Shown here one piece after another: positions 17,996 through 27,340 of a stretch of DNA of 64,000 bases. Position numbers and translations under genes: made by a program. Source of the stretch: Bacillus fungorum (GTDB lineage: Bacteria > Bacillota > Bacilli > Bacillales > Bacillaceae_G); NCBI RefSeq assembly GCF_002746455.1, contig NZ_NWUW01000002.1, positions 186,001 to 250,000 on the forward strand, given 5' to 3'. Each line of letters opens with the position of its first letter. The first letter of the stretch is position 1. The notes under the pieces were generated by a model, which was not told where the DNA came from, searched no databases, and saw only the letters and a program-made list of their open reading frames with translations.

Positions 17996-19228
17996 TTGAA
18001 ACAAGAGCTTATTGAAAGATTTACGAGATATGTAAAAATTGATACGCAATCAAATGAGGAAAGCCATACAGTTCCAACAACACCTGGGCAAATTGAGTTT
18101 GGTAAGTTATTAGTGGAAGAGCTAAAAGAAATTGGGTTAACAGAGATAACGATGGATGATAATGGATATGTAATGGCAACACTTCCGGCTAATACGGACA
18201 AGGATGTTCCTGTAATCGGCTTTTTAGCACATTTAGACACGGCAACAGATTTTACAGGGAAAAACGTAAAACCACAAATTCATGAAAACTTTGATGGTAA
18301 TGCGATTACGTTAAATGAAGAGCTAAATGTTGTGTTAACGCCGGAACAGTTCCCAGAATTACCATCTTATAAAGGGCATACAATTATTACAACGGATGGT
18401 ACAACACTGCTAGGAGCAGATGATAAAGCTGGTCTTACAGAAATTATGGTTGCAATGAATTATTTAATACATAACCCGCAAATTAAGCATGGGAAAATTA
18501 GAGTTGCGTTTACGCCGGATGAAGAAATCGGCCGCGGCCCAGCACATTTTGATGTAGAAGCGTTTGGTGCATCATTTGCTTATACGATGGATGGAGGTCC
18601 ATTAGGTGGTTTAGAATATGAAAGCTTTAATGCTGCAGGTGCTAAGCTAACGTTTAACGGAACAAATACACATCCTGGAACAGCGAAAAATAAAATGCGT
18701 AACGCAACTAAACTGGCTATGGAGTTTAATGGGAATTTACCAGTAGAAGAGGCACCAGAATATACAGAAGGCTATGAAGGATTCTATCATTTACTTTCTT
18801 TAAATGGTGATGTTGAGCAAAGTAAAGCGTATTATATTATTCGAGATTTTGATCGTGAGAATTTTGAAGCGCGTAAAAATAACGTTGAAAATATTGTGAA
18901 GCAAATGCAAGAGAAATATGGACAAGATGCAGTCGTTTTAGAAATGAATGACCAATACTATAACATGCTTGAAAAAATTGAACCAGTGAGAGAGATTGTT
19001 GATATTGCCTATGAAGCAATGAAAAGTTTAGACATTGAACCAAATATTCATCCAATTCGCGGAGGAACAGATGGATCGCAATTATCATACATGGGATTAC
19101 CAACGCCGAATATTTTCACAGGTGGTGAAAACTATCACGGTAAATTTGAGTATGTTTCGGTAGATACGATGGAAAAGGCTGTTCAAGTTATTGTAGAAAT
19201 TGCAAGACGATTCGAAGAGCAAGCTTAA
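17996..19228 (+). CDS. pepT: Peptidase T (tripeptide aminopeptidase)
   Basis: A 410-residue cytoplasmic M20 metallopeptidase that removes the N-terminal residue from tripeptides. Zinc ligands are visible in [10 protein letters not shown] (His, with the Asp), [10 protein letters not shown] (bridging Asp), TPDEEIGRG (catalytic Glu and ligand Glu), TMDGG and the C-terminal [11 protein letters not shown]. Length fits the family. The start is a TTG preceded by AGAGAGTGA; no ATG in frame is better placed. It is monocistronic and ends at a strong terminator. Confidence 0.96.
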   Translation: MKQELIERFTRYVKIDTQSNEESHTVPTTPGQIEFGKLLVEELKEIGLTEITMDDNGYVMATLPANTDKDVPVIGFLAHLDTATDFTGKNVKPQIHENFDGNAITLNEELNVVLTPEQFPELPSYKGHTIITTDGTTLLGADDKAGLTEIMVAMNYLIHNPQIKHGKIRVAFTPDEEIGRGPAHFDVEAFGASFAYTMDGGPLGGLEYESFNAAGAKLTFNGTNTHPGTAKNKMRNATKLAMEFNGNLPVEEAPEYTEGYEGFYHLLSLNGDVEQSKAYYIIRDFDRENFEARKNNVENIVKQMQEKYGQDAVVLEMNDQYYNMLEKIEPVREIVDIAYEAMKSLDIEPNIHPIRGGTDGSQLSYMGLPTPNIFTGGENYHGKFEYVSVDTMEKAVQVIVEIARRFEEQA

Positions 19229-19230
19229 AA

Positions 19231-19266
19231 AAGAACCAAGTAGTGCGGATGCGCTACTTGGTTCTT
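19231..19266. terminator. Bidirectional terminator between pepT and alkA
   Basis: AAGAACCAAGTAG (19231-19243) pairs perfectly with CTACTTGGTTCTT (19254-19266). It serves the convergent pepT and the adaA-ogt-alkA operon. Confidence 0.85.
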
Positions 19267-20178
19267 TTAGTATAATACTCGCCACAAATAAAAAGTTGCG
19301 TAAGACTCCCAGTTGGTCCAATTTGCCGCAAAATCTTTTATTTCATGTTTAGTCGGTTTACTTTTAGAGCCTGTTATATATTTAATTGCATTGTGCAAGC
19401 CAACATCTTCAATTGGAAAAGCGGAAGGAAATCGTAAGCATCGCATTAAAACATAGTTGGCTGTCCACGGTCCTATACCATGGATAGCAGTTAATTGTTT
19501 TTCAGCGATTTTTACATTTTGTATTTGCAGTAAAGATTCTTTTGATAGTTTTTCTTCTGTAATAAGCTTTGCAATACCGATTAAATATTCACATTTTCTA
19601 GTCGTCATTTTTAACTTTTTTAGATCCTCTACGTGTAAATTGGCAATCGTTTCAGGAGAAGGGAATATCCAATGTTTTCTATCGTTCCATTCTACATAAT
19701 TTCCATAGTGTTCGACTAACCGTCTTTTTAGCGTATAAGCAAATGTTAGGTTAATTTGTTGACCGATAATTCCCCAGGAAAGTGCCTCAAATAAGTCTGG
19801 AATACCTAAAGTACGAAGGCCATAATACTGTTCAATTGGTCCTTGAAGGAGTACATCATGTTTAGCTAATGTATAAAAGGGAGCTAAATCAGTAGTTAAA
19901 TCAAACCACTCTTTCACATAGTTAGCTACAGCTTCGCGAATCGATTTCTTAGATGTATATGATTCTTCTAAAAAACGTATTTGAATATTACCATCCGAAT
20001 TCATACTAATTTCAACTAAAGGATTTACATCTTGTACTGGGATAACTTTATAAATTTTGTTATTTTCAATGTGAAACATACATTCATTGTTAGAGCGGGA
20101 TAGATAGTGCAAATTTTCTTGAAAACTAAATTCTGTTGGAACTGCTAAAGTTAATGCACTAGTATATTCTGCGGTCAT
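19267..20178 (-). CDS. alkA: DNA-3-methyladenine glycosylase II (AlkA type)
   Basis: A 303-residue base-excision repair glycosylase that removes 3-methyladenine and other alkylated bases. The C-terminal HhH-GPD domain carries the hairpin LTAIHGIGPWTANYVLMR, and the catalytic Asp is in FPIEDVGLHNA. The N-terminal 100 residues match the AlkA_N-type domain of larger bacterial AlkA proteins. It is the last gene of a tightly overlapping operon with adaA and the alkyltransferase (4-bp overlap upstream), so it is probably induced by methyl-phosphotriester-activated AdaA. Confidence 0.92.
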   Translation of the reverse strand: MTAEYTSALTLAVPTEFSFQENLHYLSRSNNECMFHIENNKIYKVIPVQDVNPLVEISMNSDGNIQIRFLEESYTSKKSIREAVANYVKEWFDLTTDLAPFYTLAKHDVLLQGPIEQYYGLRTLGIPDLFEALSWGIIGQQINLTFAYTLKRRLVEHYGNYVEWNDRKHWIFPSPETIANLHVEDLKKLKMTTRKCEYLIGIAKLITEEKLSKESLLQIQNVKIAEKQLTAIHGIGPWTANYVLMRCLRFPSAFPIEDVGLHNAIKYITGSKSKPTKHEIKDFAANWTNWESYATFYLWRVLY

Positions 20179-20705
20179 ATGAATTCTACCTGCGACTTTT
20201 CTAATATAAGCAATTCTTTCTTCATTTCTAATCCACCTCTAAAGCCGGTTAGTTTACCATTCTTTCCAATAACACGATGGCAAGGAATTGTAATGAGAAG
20301 AGGATTGGCAGCAATGGCAGAAGCAACGGCACGCATAGCTTTAGGTTTTTGCATTCTTTCGGCAATTTCTGAATAAGAATATGTTCTCCCGTAAGGAATT
20401 TCACGTACCGTATTCCAAACAGATAATTGAAAATCAGTTCCGTAAGCATCGATAGGGAATGTAAAAGTTTCTCGTTTACTTTCTAAATACTCCATAACTT
20501 CTTTCGTATATGTTTTTAGATAATCTGGATTACAGGTCAATATATGTTGTGGCAATTTTTTTCTAGCCCATATATTTAGCTCTTCAAAGTTTTCATCTTG
20601 AGATCCAATGAAACATAGTCCAGTTTCAGTTGCAGCAATATGAAACTGAAAATTTTTATGTGTAAATAGCGTCCAATATATAAATTTATTTTTGTAGGAA
20701 TTCAT
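20175..20705 (-). CDS. ogt: Methylated-DNA--protein-cysteine methyltransferase
   Basis: A 176-residue suicide repair protein that transfers the methyl group from O6-methylguanine to its own cysteine. The active site ITIPCHRVIGKNGKLTGFRG is intact, with the arginine-finger and HTH region YGRTYSYSEIAERM upstream. It corresponds to AdaB of the Bacillus adaptive response. The start overlaps the end of adaA by 20 bp and the stop overlaps alkA by 4 bp, so all three are translationally coupled. Confidence 0.93.
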   Translation of the reverse strand: MNSYKNKFIYWTLFTHKNFQFHIAATETGLCFIGSQDENFEELNIWARKKLPQHILTCNPDYLKTYTKEVMEYLESKRETFTFPIDAYGTDFQLSVWNTVREIPYGRTYSYSEIAERMQKPKAMRAVASAIAANPLLITIPCHRVIGKNGKLTGFRGGLEMKKELLILEKSQVEFI

Positions 20706-21282
20706 TATTGTATCCCTCTTTCATTTCATTCTTTTTTCGATATTCAGTAGGAGTAAATCCGGTTTTCTTTTTAAATAAAGTTGCGAAATACTCTGGGTTT
20801 TCTATCCCGACAGCAGTACTAATTTCTTTAATGGTTTGATTTGTTTGTAAAAGGTGTTCTGCCGCTTTAACAATCCTGAACTGCTGTATATATTCTATTG
20901 GACTTATTCCTGTCATTTTTTTGAAAGTGCGTTGTAAATGAAATGGGCTACCGTGGCACATTTCCGCAAGTATGTCGAGAGTCAATAATTCGTCAAAGTG
21001 TTTTTCGATATAATCTTTAATTTGTTCTACCCACTCTTCATTAGGTAAAGTGATCCCATTTGGCTTACAACGTTTGCACGGGCGAAAGTTTTCACTTAAT
21101 GCTTGCTCTGCATGATGAAAAATTCGTACATTGTTTCTATTCGGTATTCTTGATTTGCACGATGGCCTGCAAAAGATTCCGGTTGATTTCACAGCATAAA
21201 AGAATTTGCTATCATAGGAAGAATCATTCTGAATAATTGCTTGCCAATGCTCATTTGTTAACGTAATCCTTTCATTGTACAA
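20686..21282 (-). CDS. adaA: AdaA methylphosphotriester-DNA alkyltransferase and activator
   Basis: A 198-residue regulator of the adaptive response to alkylation. The N-terminal Ada zinc domain has the four cysteines in FCRPSCKSR and FRPCKRCKPN; the first accepts methyl groups from phosphotriesters. The C-terminal half is an AraC HTH (LDILAEMCHGSPFHLQRTFK and IENPEYFATLFKKKTGF). Methylated AdaA should activate its own operon. In B. subtilis adaA-adaB is separate from alkA; here all three form one operon. Confidence 0.94.
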   Translation of the reverse strand: MYNERITLTNEHWQAIIQNDSSYDSKFFYAVKSTGIFCRPSCKSRIPNRNNVRIFHHAEQALSENFRPCKRCKPNGITLPNEEWVEQIKDYIEKHFDELLTLDILAEMCHGSPFHLQRTFKKMTGISPIEYIQQFRIVKAAEHLLQTNQTIKEISTAVGIENPEYFATLFKKKTGFTPTEYRKKNEMKEGYNNEFLQK

Positions 21283-21348
21283 AGAACATCACCTCTGAAA
21301 TTTAGTATAACCTGAATAAAGTGCGTATGTATGTATTCACAAATGTAA

Positions 21349-21498
21349 GAGCAAGATTACAAAGGTGAAAATATTGGATGGCGTTTAGATTATTTTGTTG
21401 TTTCCGAGAGAATGAAAGACCAAATAAGAGAAGCGAAAATTAATAGTGAAGTAATGGGATCAGACCATTGCCCAGTTGAATTACATATAAATTTCTAA
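21349..21498 (+). pseudogene. C-terminal relic of exodeoxyribonuclease III
   Basis: A 49-codon open stretch without a start encodes [20 protein letters not shown] and [13 protein letters not shown], followed by a stop. This is the conserved C-terminus of ExoIII/ExoA-type AP endonucleases, including the catalytic His in GSDHCPV. The stretch begins directly after an in-frame TAA at 21346, and the other 200 or so residues are absent. It is a dead remnant next to the alkylation repair operon. Confidence 0.8.
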
Positions 21499-21540
21499 AA
21501 AAGAAGTATCCCCCTAACATTAGGCGAATACTTCTTTTTT
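21497..21540 (+). terminator. Terminator after the exonuclease III relic
   Basis: The AAAAAAGAAGTAT arm (21497-21509) pairs with ATACTTCTTTTTT (21528-21540), with a T run. It survives from the lost exonuclease gene and insulates the Fur-regulated promoter downstream. Confidence 0.75.
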
Positions 21541-21607
21541 AATTCAGTTTGTTAAAATTTTTCAAATCTTTCTTGAAATTATTTAATATTAAATATATAC
21601 TTAGTAA

Positions 21608-21622
21608 CGATAATCATTATCA
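21608..21622. promoter_or_regulatory. Fur box upstream of the feu operon
   Basis: CGATAATCATTATCA matches the Bacillus Fur 7-1-7 consensus TGATAATnATTATCA at all but the first position. It lies 164 bp before feuA and implies repression of the siderophore uptake operon when iron is plentiful. A further GATTATCA follows at 21631-21638. Confidence 0.8.
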
Positions 21623-21785
21623 TTGAAAAGGATTATCAATAGACGAGGTGTAAAAGAATTATAGCTTAGGGGAAGTGAACGAGAATGAGTTCTGGATAGA
21701 ATGAAATATATATGTAAGATAAGTTTCATATAGTTAAATTTTATTGAGAATATAGTTTTGAAAATTCGAGAGGAGATATATAAAG

Positions 21786-22751
21786 ATGAATAAGAAGTTA
21801 TTTACATTAGGGATGGTTACAGTTTTAAGTGTAGGACTAGCAGCATGTAATAGTGCGGATAAGACTTCAGGAGAGCAGAAGCAACAGACAAAAGCTACGG
21901 AAACGAAAAAAGACGAAAAACGAAAAATTACATATTTAGGTAAAGAATATACAGTACCAGCAAAAGTAGATAAAATTGCGACAGCTAGTTTAGAGTCAAT
22001 GGAAGATGCAGCGGTACTTGGTATTAAGCCAGTCGGTGCCATTACTGTTGGTGGTAAATTACCGAAGTATCTTGAAAAAGATTTAGAGGGTGCAAAATCT
22101 GTTGGTGAGAAAATGCAACCAAATTTCGAAACATTACTTCAATTAAAACCAGATGTTATTACATCAAGTACGAAATTCCCAGCAGAAACAGCTGAAAAAT
22201 TTACGAAAGTAGCGCCTACATTCCCGGTATCACACGTTTCAACAAATTGGGAAGATAACTTAAAGTTAATGGGAGAATTAACTGGTAAAAAAGATAAAGC
22301 AGAAAAAATTATTAAAGATTACAATGCAGATGCTGAAAAAGCAAAAGCAAAACTAGGTGATAAGTTAAAAGACAAAAAAGTTCTTGTCATTAGACTAAGA
22401 GCAAACGAATTATTCCTATACCCAGAAGGAGTATACTTCAACCCTGTAATTTATAAAGATCTTGGATTAACTGCTCCAGAACAATTGAAAACTGTAAAAG
22501 CACAAGAGAAAATTTCATTTGAAAAACTTGCTGAACTAAACCCAGATTATATTTTCTTACAATATGAGACAACTGAAAATAAAAACCCGAAAGTGCTAGA
22601 AGAAATTGAAAAGAATCCAATTTGGCAAAGTATGAATGCTGCGAAAGAAAAGAAAGTATTTGTAAACGTTGTTGATCCAATGGCACAAGGTGGTACTGCT
22701 TGGAGTAAAACAGCATTCTTAAAAGAAGCAGTGAAAAATTTATCTAAATAA
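21786..22751 (+). CDS. feuA: Ferric-bacillibactin binding lipoprotein FeuA
   Basis: A 321-residue lipoprotein anchored outside the membrane. The lipobox is VGLAACNS (Cys20), followed by a charged linker and a type III periplasmic-binding fold. Stretches such as SLESMEDAAVLGIKP, PVSHVSTNWEDNLKL and VVDPMAQGGTAWSK align closely with B. subtilis FeuA as I recall it. It captures Fe-bacillibactin or enterobactin for the FeuBC permease. RBS AGAGGAGAT precedes the ATG, and a Fur box is upstream. Confidence 0.88.
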   Translation: MNKKLFTLGMVTVLSVGLAACNSADKTSGEQKQQTKATETKKDEKRKITYLGKEYTVPAKVDKIATASLESMEDAAVLGIKPVGAITVGGKLPKYLEKDLEGAKSVGEKMQPNFETLLQLKPDVITSSTKFPAETAEKFTKVAPTFPVSHVSTNWEDNLKLMGELTGKKDKAEKIIKDYNADAEKAKAKLGDKLKDKKVLVIRLRANELFLYPEGVYFNPVIYKDLGLTAPEQLKTVKAQEKISFEKLAELNPDYIFLQYETTENKNPKVLEEIEKNPIWQSMNAAKEKKVFVNVVDPMAQGGTAWSKTAFLKEAVKNLSK

Positions 22752-22778
22752 TATATTAAGTAAGGTGCGTTGAATGAT

Positions 22779-23786
22779 ATGCAGAAAACAAATGCAGTAC
22801 CAGTAACTATATTATGTATCGCACCCATACTCATCTTATTTACAGTTATACTTTCTATTTTGTATGGGGCGAAAAGTATTGATGCTGAAACGGTGTGGAA
22901 CGCATTATTTCATTTTGATTCAAGTGATGTAAATCATAATATTATTATTACTTCACGTTTACCAAGGGTAGTTGCAGCTCTTTTAGTCGGAGCATTTCTA
23001 GCCATATCAGGAGCACTTATGCAGGGGATGACAAGAAACTATCTTGCATCCCCTTCTATTATGGGTGTGACGGACGGAGCAGCTTTTGTTATTACACTTT
23101 GTATGATTTTTCTTCCGGGAATGTCATCGATTGGTATGGTTGTATGTTCAATGATTGGTTCTGCACTAGGAGCCGGTATCGTATTTGGTTTTGGTTCACT
23201 CCTTCAAAATGGTTTATCACCAGTTAGGTTGGCAATTATCGGAACAGTTATTGGAACATTTTTAAGTAGTGTATCTGCTGCAATGGCTTCGTATTTCCAA
23301 ATTTCTCAAAATGTTAGTTTTTGGTTTAATGCAAAATTAGATCAAGTTGATCCTAATATCATTAAAATTACGATACCGTTTGGGATAATTGGAATAATTT
23401 TAGCACTGTTAATATCAAAATCTATTACGATTCTCTCTTTAGGCGAAGAAGTTTCTATTAATCTAGGGCAACGTACAAAACTAGTTAAAGCGATGGCAAT
23501 TTTATCAGTTATTTTCTTAACAGGAACGGCAGTTGCTTTAGTGGGGAAAGTTGGTTTTGTAGGTTTAATTATTCCGCATATTACTCGCTTTATAATTGGG
23601 GTAGATTATAAGTGGATTTTACCATGTGCAGGCGTTATTGGTGGCGTTTTCTTAGCATTATGTGATGTTTTAAGTAGATTTGTAAACTATCCATTTGAAA
23701 CACCGATTGGAGTCGTTACCTCCTTAATTGGAATTCCTTTCTTCCTGTATTTAATTCGTACAAGAGGAGGAGAGAGACATGCTTAA
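22779..23786 (+). CDS. feuB: Iron-siderophore ABC transporter permease (FeuB-like)
   Basis: A permease of about 335 residues in the FecCD family with around nine membrane helices. Family motifs include ITSRLPRVVAALLVGAFLA, GALMQGMTRNYLASPSIMG and, near the C-terminus, GKVGFVGLIIPHITRFIIG, the EAA-like coupling loop region. I favour the ATG at 22779; a TTG at 22770 is only 2 nt from the AAGGTG RBS. It overlaps the next permease by 8 bp, so the two half-permeases are coupled and should form a heterodimer. Confidence 0.88.
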   Translation: MQKTNAVPVTILCIAPILILFTVILSILYGAKSIDAETVWNALFHFDSSDVNHNIIITSRLPRVVAALLVGAFLAISGALMQGMTRNYLASPSIMGVTDGAAFVITLCMIFLPGMSSIGMVVCSMIGSALGAGIVFGFGSLLQNGLSPVRLAIIGTVIGTFLSSVSAAMASYFQISQNVSFWFNAKLDQVDPNIIKITIPFGIIGIILALLISKSITILSLGEEVSINLGQRTKLVKAMAILSVIFLTGTAVALVGKVGFVGLIIPHITRFIIGVDYKWILPCAGVIGGVFLALCDVLSRFVNYPFETPIGVVTSLIGIPFFLYLIRTRGGERHA

Positions 23787-24801
23787 AAGTTCAAGTCAAC
23801 GTTTTGGAATGACGATGGGGATACTTATATTTTTAATACTATGTGCTATTTATATTAGTTTAACAAATGGTACGTTTGACATTACGATTACAGATGTATT
23901 TAAAACACTCCTTAGAATAGATCCAGTACCGGATCATGATTTAGTTATTTTTGAGTTTCGTCTTCCGCGCATCGTAATTGCTGGATTAGTAGGATTAGGC
24001 CTAGGCGTTGCAGGTGCTGTAATTCAAGGGATTACAAGAAACGGACTGGCAGACCCAGGTATTTTAGGAGTAAATGCCGGAGCAGGAACAGCGATCGTCA
24101 TCTTTATGTTTTTCTTTCAAGGACAATTAAAGAGCACAGACTGGGTTTCTATTATGATGATGCCGATGTTTGGTTTAGTCGGCGGATTAGGTGCAGCTAT
24201 CATCATTTATCTGTTTTCTTGGAAAAACGGTAAATTAGATTCGCAGCGTCTTTTATTAACAGGGATTGCGATTGGATCAGGATTTGGAGCATTTTCTATG
24301 TACCTATCACTCAAAATGAAGTCAACTGATTTTGAAATGGCTGCAGTTTGGGTGTCGGGGAGTATATATAATGCAAACTGGAAGTATATTATTGCAATGT
24401 TACCGTGGCTTATCATATTAATTCCGCTTATACAAAAGAAAGCTTATTTATTAGATTTATTTCAATTGGAAGAAACGAGTATTACAAGTTTAGGTGTTTC
24501 AGTAGAAAGAGAGAAATCTATTTTACTACTAAGTAGTATCGGACTTGTGAGCGCATGTGTCGCTGTTTCAGGGAGTATTGGTTTTATTGGACTAATGGCA
24601 CCGCATATAGCGAAAAGACTTGTCGGTATTCAGCATAAATATATTATTCCTACGTGCGGGGTAATCGGAATGTTCCTTGTAATTGCTTCAGACTTTATTG
24701 CAAAAACAGTTTTCACACCTGTAGAGTTACCAGTTGGAATCGTTATTTCTATTGTCGGTGTACCGTATTTCTTATATTTACTTTATAAGGCGAAAGCGTA
24801 A
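23779..24801 (+). CDS. feuC: Iron-siderophore ABC transporter permease (FeuC-like)
   Basis: A 340-residue FecCD-family permease, the second half of the heterodimer. It shows FEFRLPRIVIAGLVGLGLG, GAVIQGITRNGLADPGILG and SGSIGFIGLMAPHIAKRLVG. About nine helices are predicted. AGAGGAGGAGAG serves as RBS inside the end of feuB. The ATPase gene starts 14 bp downstream. Confidence 0.88.
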   Translation: MLKSSSQRFGMTMGILIFLILCAIYISLTNGTFDITITDVFKTLLRIDPVPDHDLVIFEFRLPRIVIAGLVGLGLGVAGAVIQGITRNGLADPGILGVNAGAGTAIVIFMFFFQGQLKSTDWVSIMMMPMFGLVGGLGAAIIIYLFSWKNGKLDSQRLLLTGIAIGSGFGAFSMYLSLKMKSTDFEMAAVWVSGSIYNANWKYIIAMLPWLIILIPLIQKKAYLLDLFQLEETSITSLGVSVEREKSILLLSSIGLVSACVAVSGSIGFIGLMAPHIAKRLVGIQHKYIIPTCGVIGMFLVIASDFIAKTVFTPVELPVGIVISIVGVPYFLYLLYKAKA

Positions 24802-24815
24802 GAGGGGGAATAAAA

Positions 24816-25637
24816 GTGAGTATTTTAAGTGCAAAAAATTTAGAAACGAGTTATGAAAAGCTTACAGTGTTTCGCGATTTAAATGTGGAAATACAAGAAG
24901 GAAAAGTAACGACAATTATAGGGCCAAACGGGTGCGGTAAATCGACACTGTTAAAAACAATGGGAAGAATTTTAAAGCAAAAAAGCGGTAAAGTATATTT
25001 GCAAGGACAGGATTTACATACAATTCCAACGAAAGAAATTGCGAAGCAGTTAGCGTTACTTCCGCAAACTCCAATCGCGCCAGGAGAGCTTAAAGTAGAA
25101 GAATTAATTTCTTATGGACGCCATCCACATCGAAATAACGTAAATAAGTTAACTTCAAAAGATAAAGAGATGATTGATTGGGCACTAGATATAACGAAAA
25201 CTTCTGAATTTCGAACGAGACAAATTGCAAGTTTATCAGGTGGTCAACGACAAAAGGTATGGCTAGCGATGGCATTAGCACAAGAGACAGAAGTGTTGCT
25301 ATTAGATGAGCCAACTACATACCTTGATATGTCTCATCAATTAGATGTATTACAAATTGTGGAGAAGTTAAATAAAGAACACAATTGTACAGTTGTTATG
25401 GTATTACATGATATTAACCATGCAGCAAGGTTTTCAGATGAAATTATTGCGATGAAGGAAGGGGAAATCGTTACAAATGGTAGTCCAGAAGAAATCATTA
25501 CAAATGAAGTGTTAAAAGAAGTATTTCATATTGATGCACGTGTTATGATTGATCCGTATAATGGGGCTCCTGTTTGTTTCGGTTATGATAGCGTTGCACT
25601 TCAAGAAGAAAAAGTAGAAATATATGTAACAAGTTAA
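24816..25637 (+). CDS. Iron-siderophore ABC transporter ATP-binding protein
   Basis: A 273-residue cytoplasmic ATPase driving the FeuBC permease. Walker A is IGPNGCGKSTLLK, the Q loop LLPQTP, the signature SLSGGQRQKVW, Walker B VLLLDEPTTYLD and the switch His VLHDINHA. The start is GTG after AGAGGGGG. B. subtilis lacks an ATPase in its feu operon and borrows YusV, so the linked ATPase here (sometimes called FeuD in B. cereus) is a group difference. Confidence 0.9.
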   Translation: MSILSAKNLETSYEKLTVFRDLNVEIQEGKVTTIIGPNGCGKSTLLKTMGRILKQKSGKVYLQGQDLHTIPTKEIAKQLALLPQTPIAPGELKVEELISYGRHPHRNNVNKLTSKDKEMIDWALDITKTSEFRTRQIASLSGGQRQKVWLAMALAQETEVLLLDEPTTYLDMSHQLDVLQIVEKLNKEHNCTVVMVLHDINHAARFSDEIIAMKEGEIVTNGSPEEIITNEVLKEVFHIDARVMIDPYNGAPVCFGYDSVALQEEKVEIYVTS

Positions 25638-25652
25638 AAGGGGGGATATAGG

Positions 25653-26480
25653 GTGAATACTACTATTGAAAAACAGCAGATTATAACATCTAATACAGAG
25701 CAGTGGAAAATGTATTCAAAATTAGAAGGTAAGAAATATCAAATTCATATTTCAAAGCCGAGGCAACCAGCACCAGAATCAGGATATTCTGTTATATACG
25801 TATTAGATGGAAATGCCTTTTTTCAAACATTTCATGAAGCGATTAAAATACAATCAGTTAGAGCAGAAAAAACAGGTGTTTCACCAGCCATTATAGTAGG
25901 TATTGGTTATCCAATTGAAGGGGCATTCTCAGGTGAAGAAAGATGCTATGATTTTACGCCTAGCGTAATTTCAAAAGATGCACCTTTAAAACCAGATGGT
26001 AAACCGTGGCCTAAAACAGGAGGAGCACATAATTTCTTTACTTTTATTGAAGAAGAATTGAAGCCGCAAATTGAAAAGGATTTTGAGATTGATAAAGGAA
26101 AGCAAACATTATTTGGGCATTCTTTAGGTGGGCTATTTGCTTTACATATATTATTTACAAACGTAAATGCTTTTCAAAATTATTTTATAAGTAGTCCATC
26201 TATTTGGTGGAATAACCAATCTGTGCTTGAAAAAGAAGAGAATCTTATACATGAATTAAACAATGCAAAGGTTAAAACAGGAGTATTTCTTACAGTTGGT
26301 TCACTAGAACGAGAGCATATGGTTGTAGGTGCAAATGAATTGTCAGAGCGCCTTCTCCAAGTAAAACACGATCAGTTTAGATTTACGTTTTATGAAGCTA
26401 AAGGGGAGAATCATGCATCTGTTGTGCCGACTTCTTTAAGTAAAGGATTGAGATTTATTAGTCATGTATCCAGTGATTAA
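25653..26480 (+). CDS. Siderophore esterase (BesA/YbbA-like alpha/beta hydrolase)
   Basis: A 275-residue cytoplasmic hydrolase of the IroE/Fes-like esterase family. It has SVIYVLDGNAFFQTF, the nucleophile elbow LFGHSLGGLFALH, a SSPSIWWNN segment typical of trilactone hydrolases, and the His in GENHASVVP. Being last in the Fe-bacillibactin uptake operon, it most likely hydrolyses the imported ferric trilactone to release iron. GTG start after AAAAGGGGGG. A terminator follows at 26554. Confidence 0.87.
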   Translation: MNTTIEKQQIITSNTEQWKMYSKLEGKKYQIHISKPRQPAPESGYSVIYVLDGNAFFQTFHEAIKIQSVRAEKTGVSPAIIVGIGYPIEGAFSGEERCYDFTPSVISKDAPLKPDGKPWPKTGGAHNFFTFIEEELKPQIEKDFEIDKGKQTLFGHSLGGLFALHILFTNVNAFQNYFISSPSIWWNNQSVLEKEENLIHELNNAKVKTGVFLTVGSLEREHMVVGANELSERLLQVKHDQFRFTFYEAKGENHASVVPTSLSKGLRFISHVSSD

Positions 26481-26553
26481 AAGGCTAGTAATTGGAGTGA
26501 ATCCACATTTTTAGGTTAGTTAATAAAGTGATCGTCTAATAAAATGCAAACGC

Positions 26554-26584
26554 AAAGCTATGGGGAAATTCTCCATAGCCTTTT
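26554..26584 (+). terminator. Terminator of the feu operon
   Basis: GCTATGGGG (26557-26565) pairs with CTCCATAGC (26571-26579), with one G-U pair, followed by CTTTT. The remainder of the 319-bp gap up to 26800 shows no gene that I can see, only AT-rich promoter-like sequence. Confidence 0.75.
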
Positions 26585-26799
26585 GTGTTGTTCAAGTAGA
26601 ATTGTCCTTTTTGAAAATTTTGTTTCAACTTTTCGTCTAAAGAGACAAAAAGTTGTCACAAATCGGTCACAATTAGCATAAACATAAAATAGACGAAATG
26701 AACTTATTTCCAAAAAGGCTTGGTTTATTCCAAACATGATTCGTAGAGCTGAAAAAGCATGGATGAAAAGTTCACTATATTCCCAAGGAGGTAGATCGT

Positions 26800-27027
26800 A
26801 TGAAAACTATTCTTGCTATCGCTGGACTTATTTGGGTTCTATCGCATGGCATCCCAATTTATGAAGGAGAACAAATTCGCAGTGCTCTGAATAAAAATTT
26901 TAATGAATATCATATCATTGATCGGCAAGATAATGTTGTGACAGTTCGAGTAAATGACTGTTTTCATACGGTAACCGTTGAAGGAACTTCAGTAGTGAAT
27001 GATACAAAAGTATGCGATCAACAATAA
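26800..27027 (+). CDS. Small exported or membrane-anchored protein, unknown
   Basis: A 75-residue protein with an N-terminal hydrophobic segment (TILAIAGLIWVLSHGIPIY) that could be a signal or anchor, then a small domain with two cysteines (VRVNDCFHTVTV and TKVCDQQ) that could form a disulphide outside the cell. RBS CAAGGAGGTAG is excellent. It is monocistronic with a strong terminator at 27078. I do not recognise the family. Confidence 0.65.
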   Translation: MKTILAIAGLIWVLSHGIPIYEGEQIRSALNKNFNEYHIIDRQDNVVTVRVNDCFHTVTVEGTSVVNDTKVCDQQ

Positions 27028-27077
27028 TTATATATGGAAAGGAATATCTGAAAATTGGGATTTTAATGTCATAGACG

Positions 27078-27114
27078 AAGAATAAGCGGGGATGGGTAAT
27101 CCCCGCTTATTCTT
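27078..27114 (+). terminator. Terminator after the 75-residue protein gene
   Basis: AAGAATAAGCGGGGA (27078-27092) pairs perfectly with the TCCCCGCTTATTCTT arm ending at 27114; a T-poor tail follows. Confidence 0.75.
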
Positions 27115-27234
27115 GTTTCACTTTATTGAATTTTGATGAGAGATATAATGATTTTTTTGACAAAAAGGAAAGGGTATACTGAAAATTGAGATTAAGAAGC
27201 TAATGAGTTGTTAAGAATAATCATAAAGCGTAAA

Positions 27235-27255
27235 TATACTCTTATGGGGTATCAT
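27235..27255. promoter_or_regulatory. CsoR-like operator upstream of csoR
   Basis: TACTCTTATGGGGTAT, in the csoR promoter region, resembles the CsoR operator core at 27778 (TACCTTAGGGGGGTAT). A TATAAT follows at 27273-27278. It suggests autoregulation. The match is imperfect. Confidence 0.45.
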
Positions 27256-27340
27256 GCATAGATATTTAATGCTATAATTGGTATACTCATAAAAAACAGT
27301 TGTTTTATTGGATGAAGAGAAACTTTAAGAAGGTGATAAT

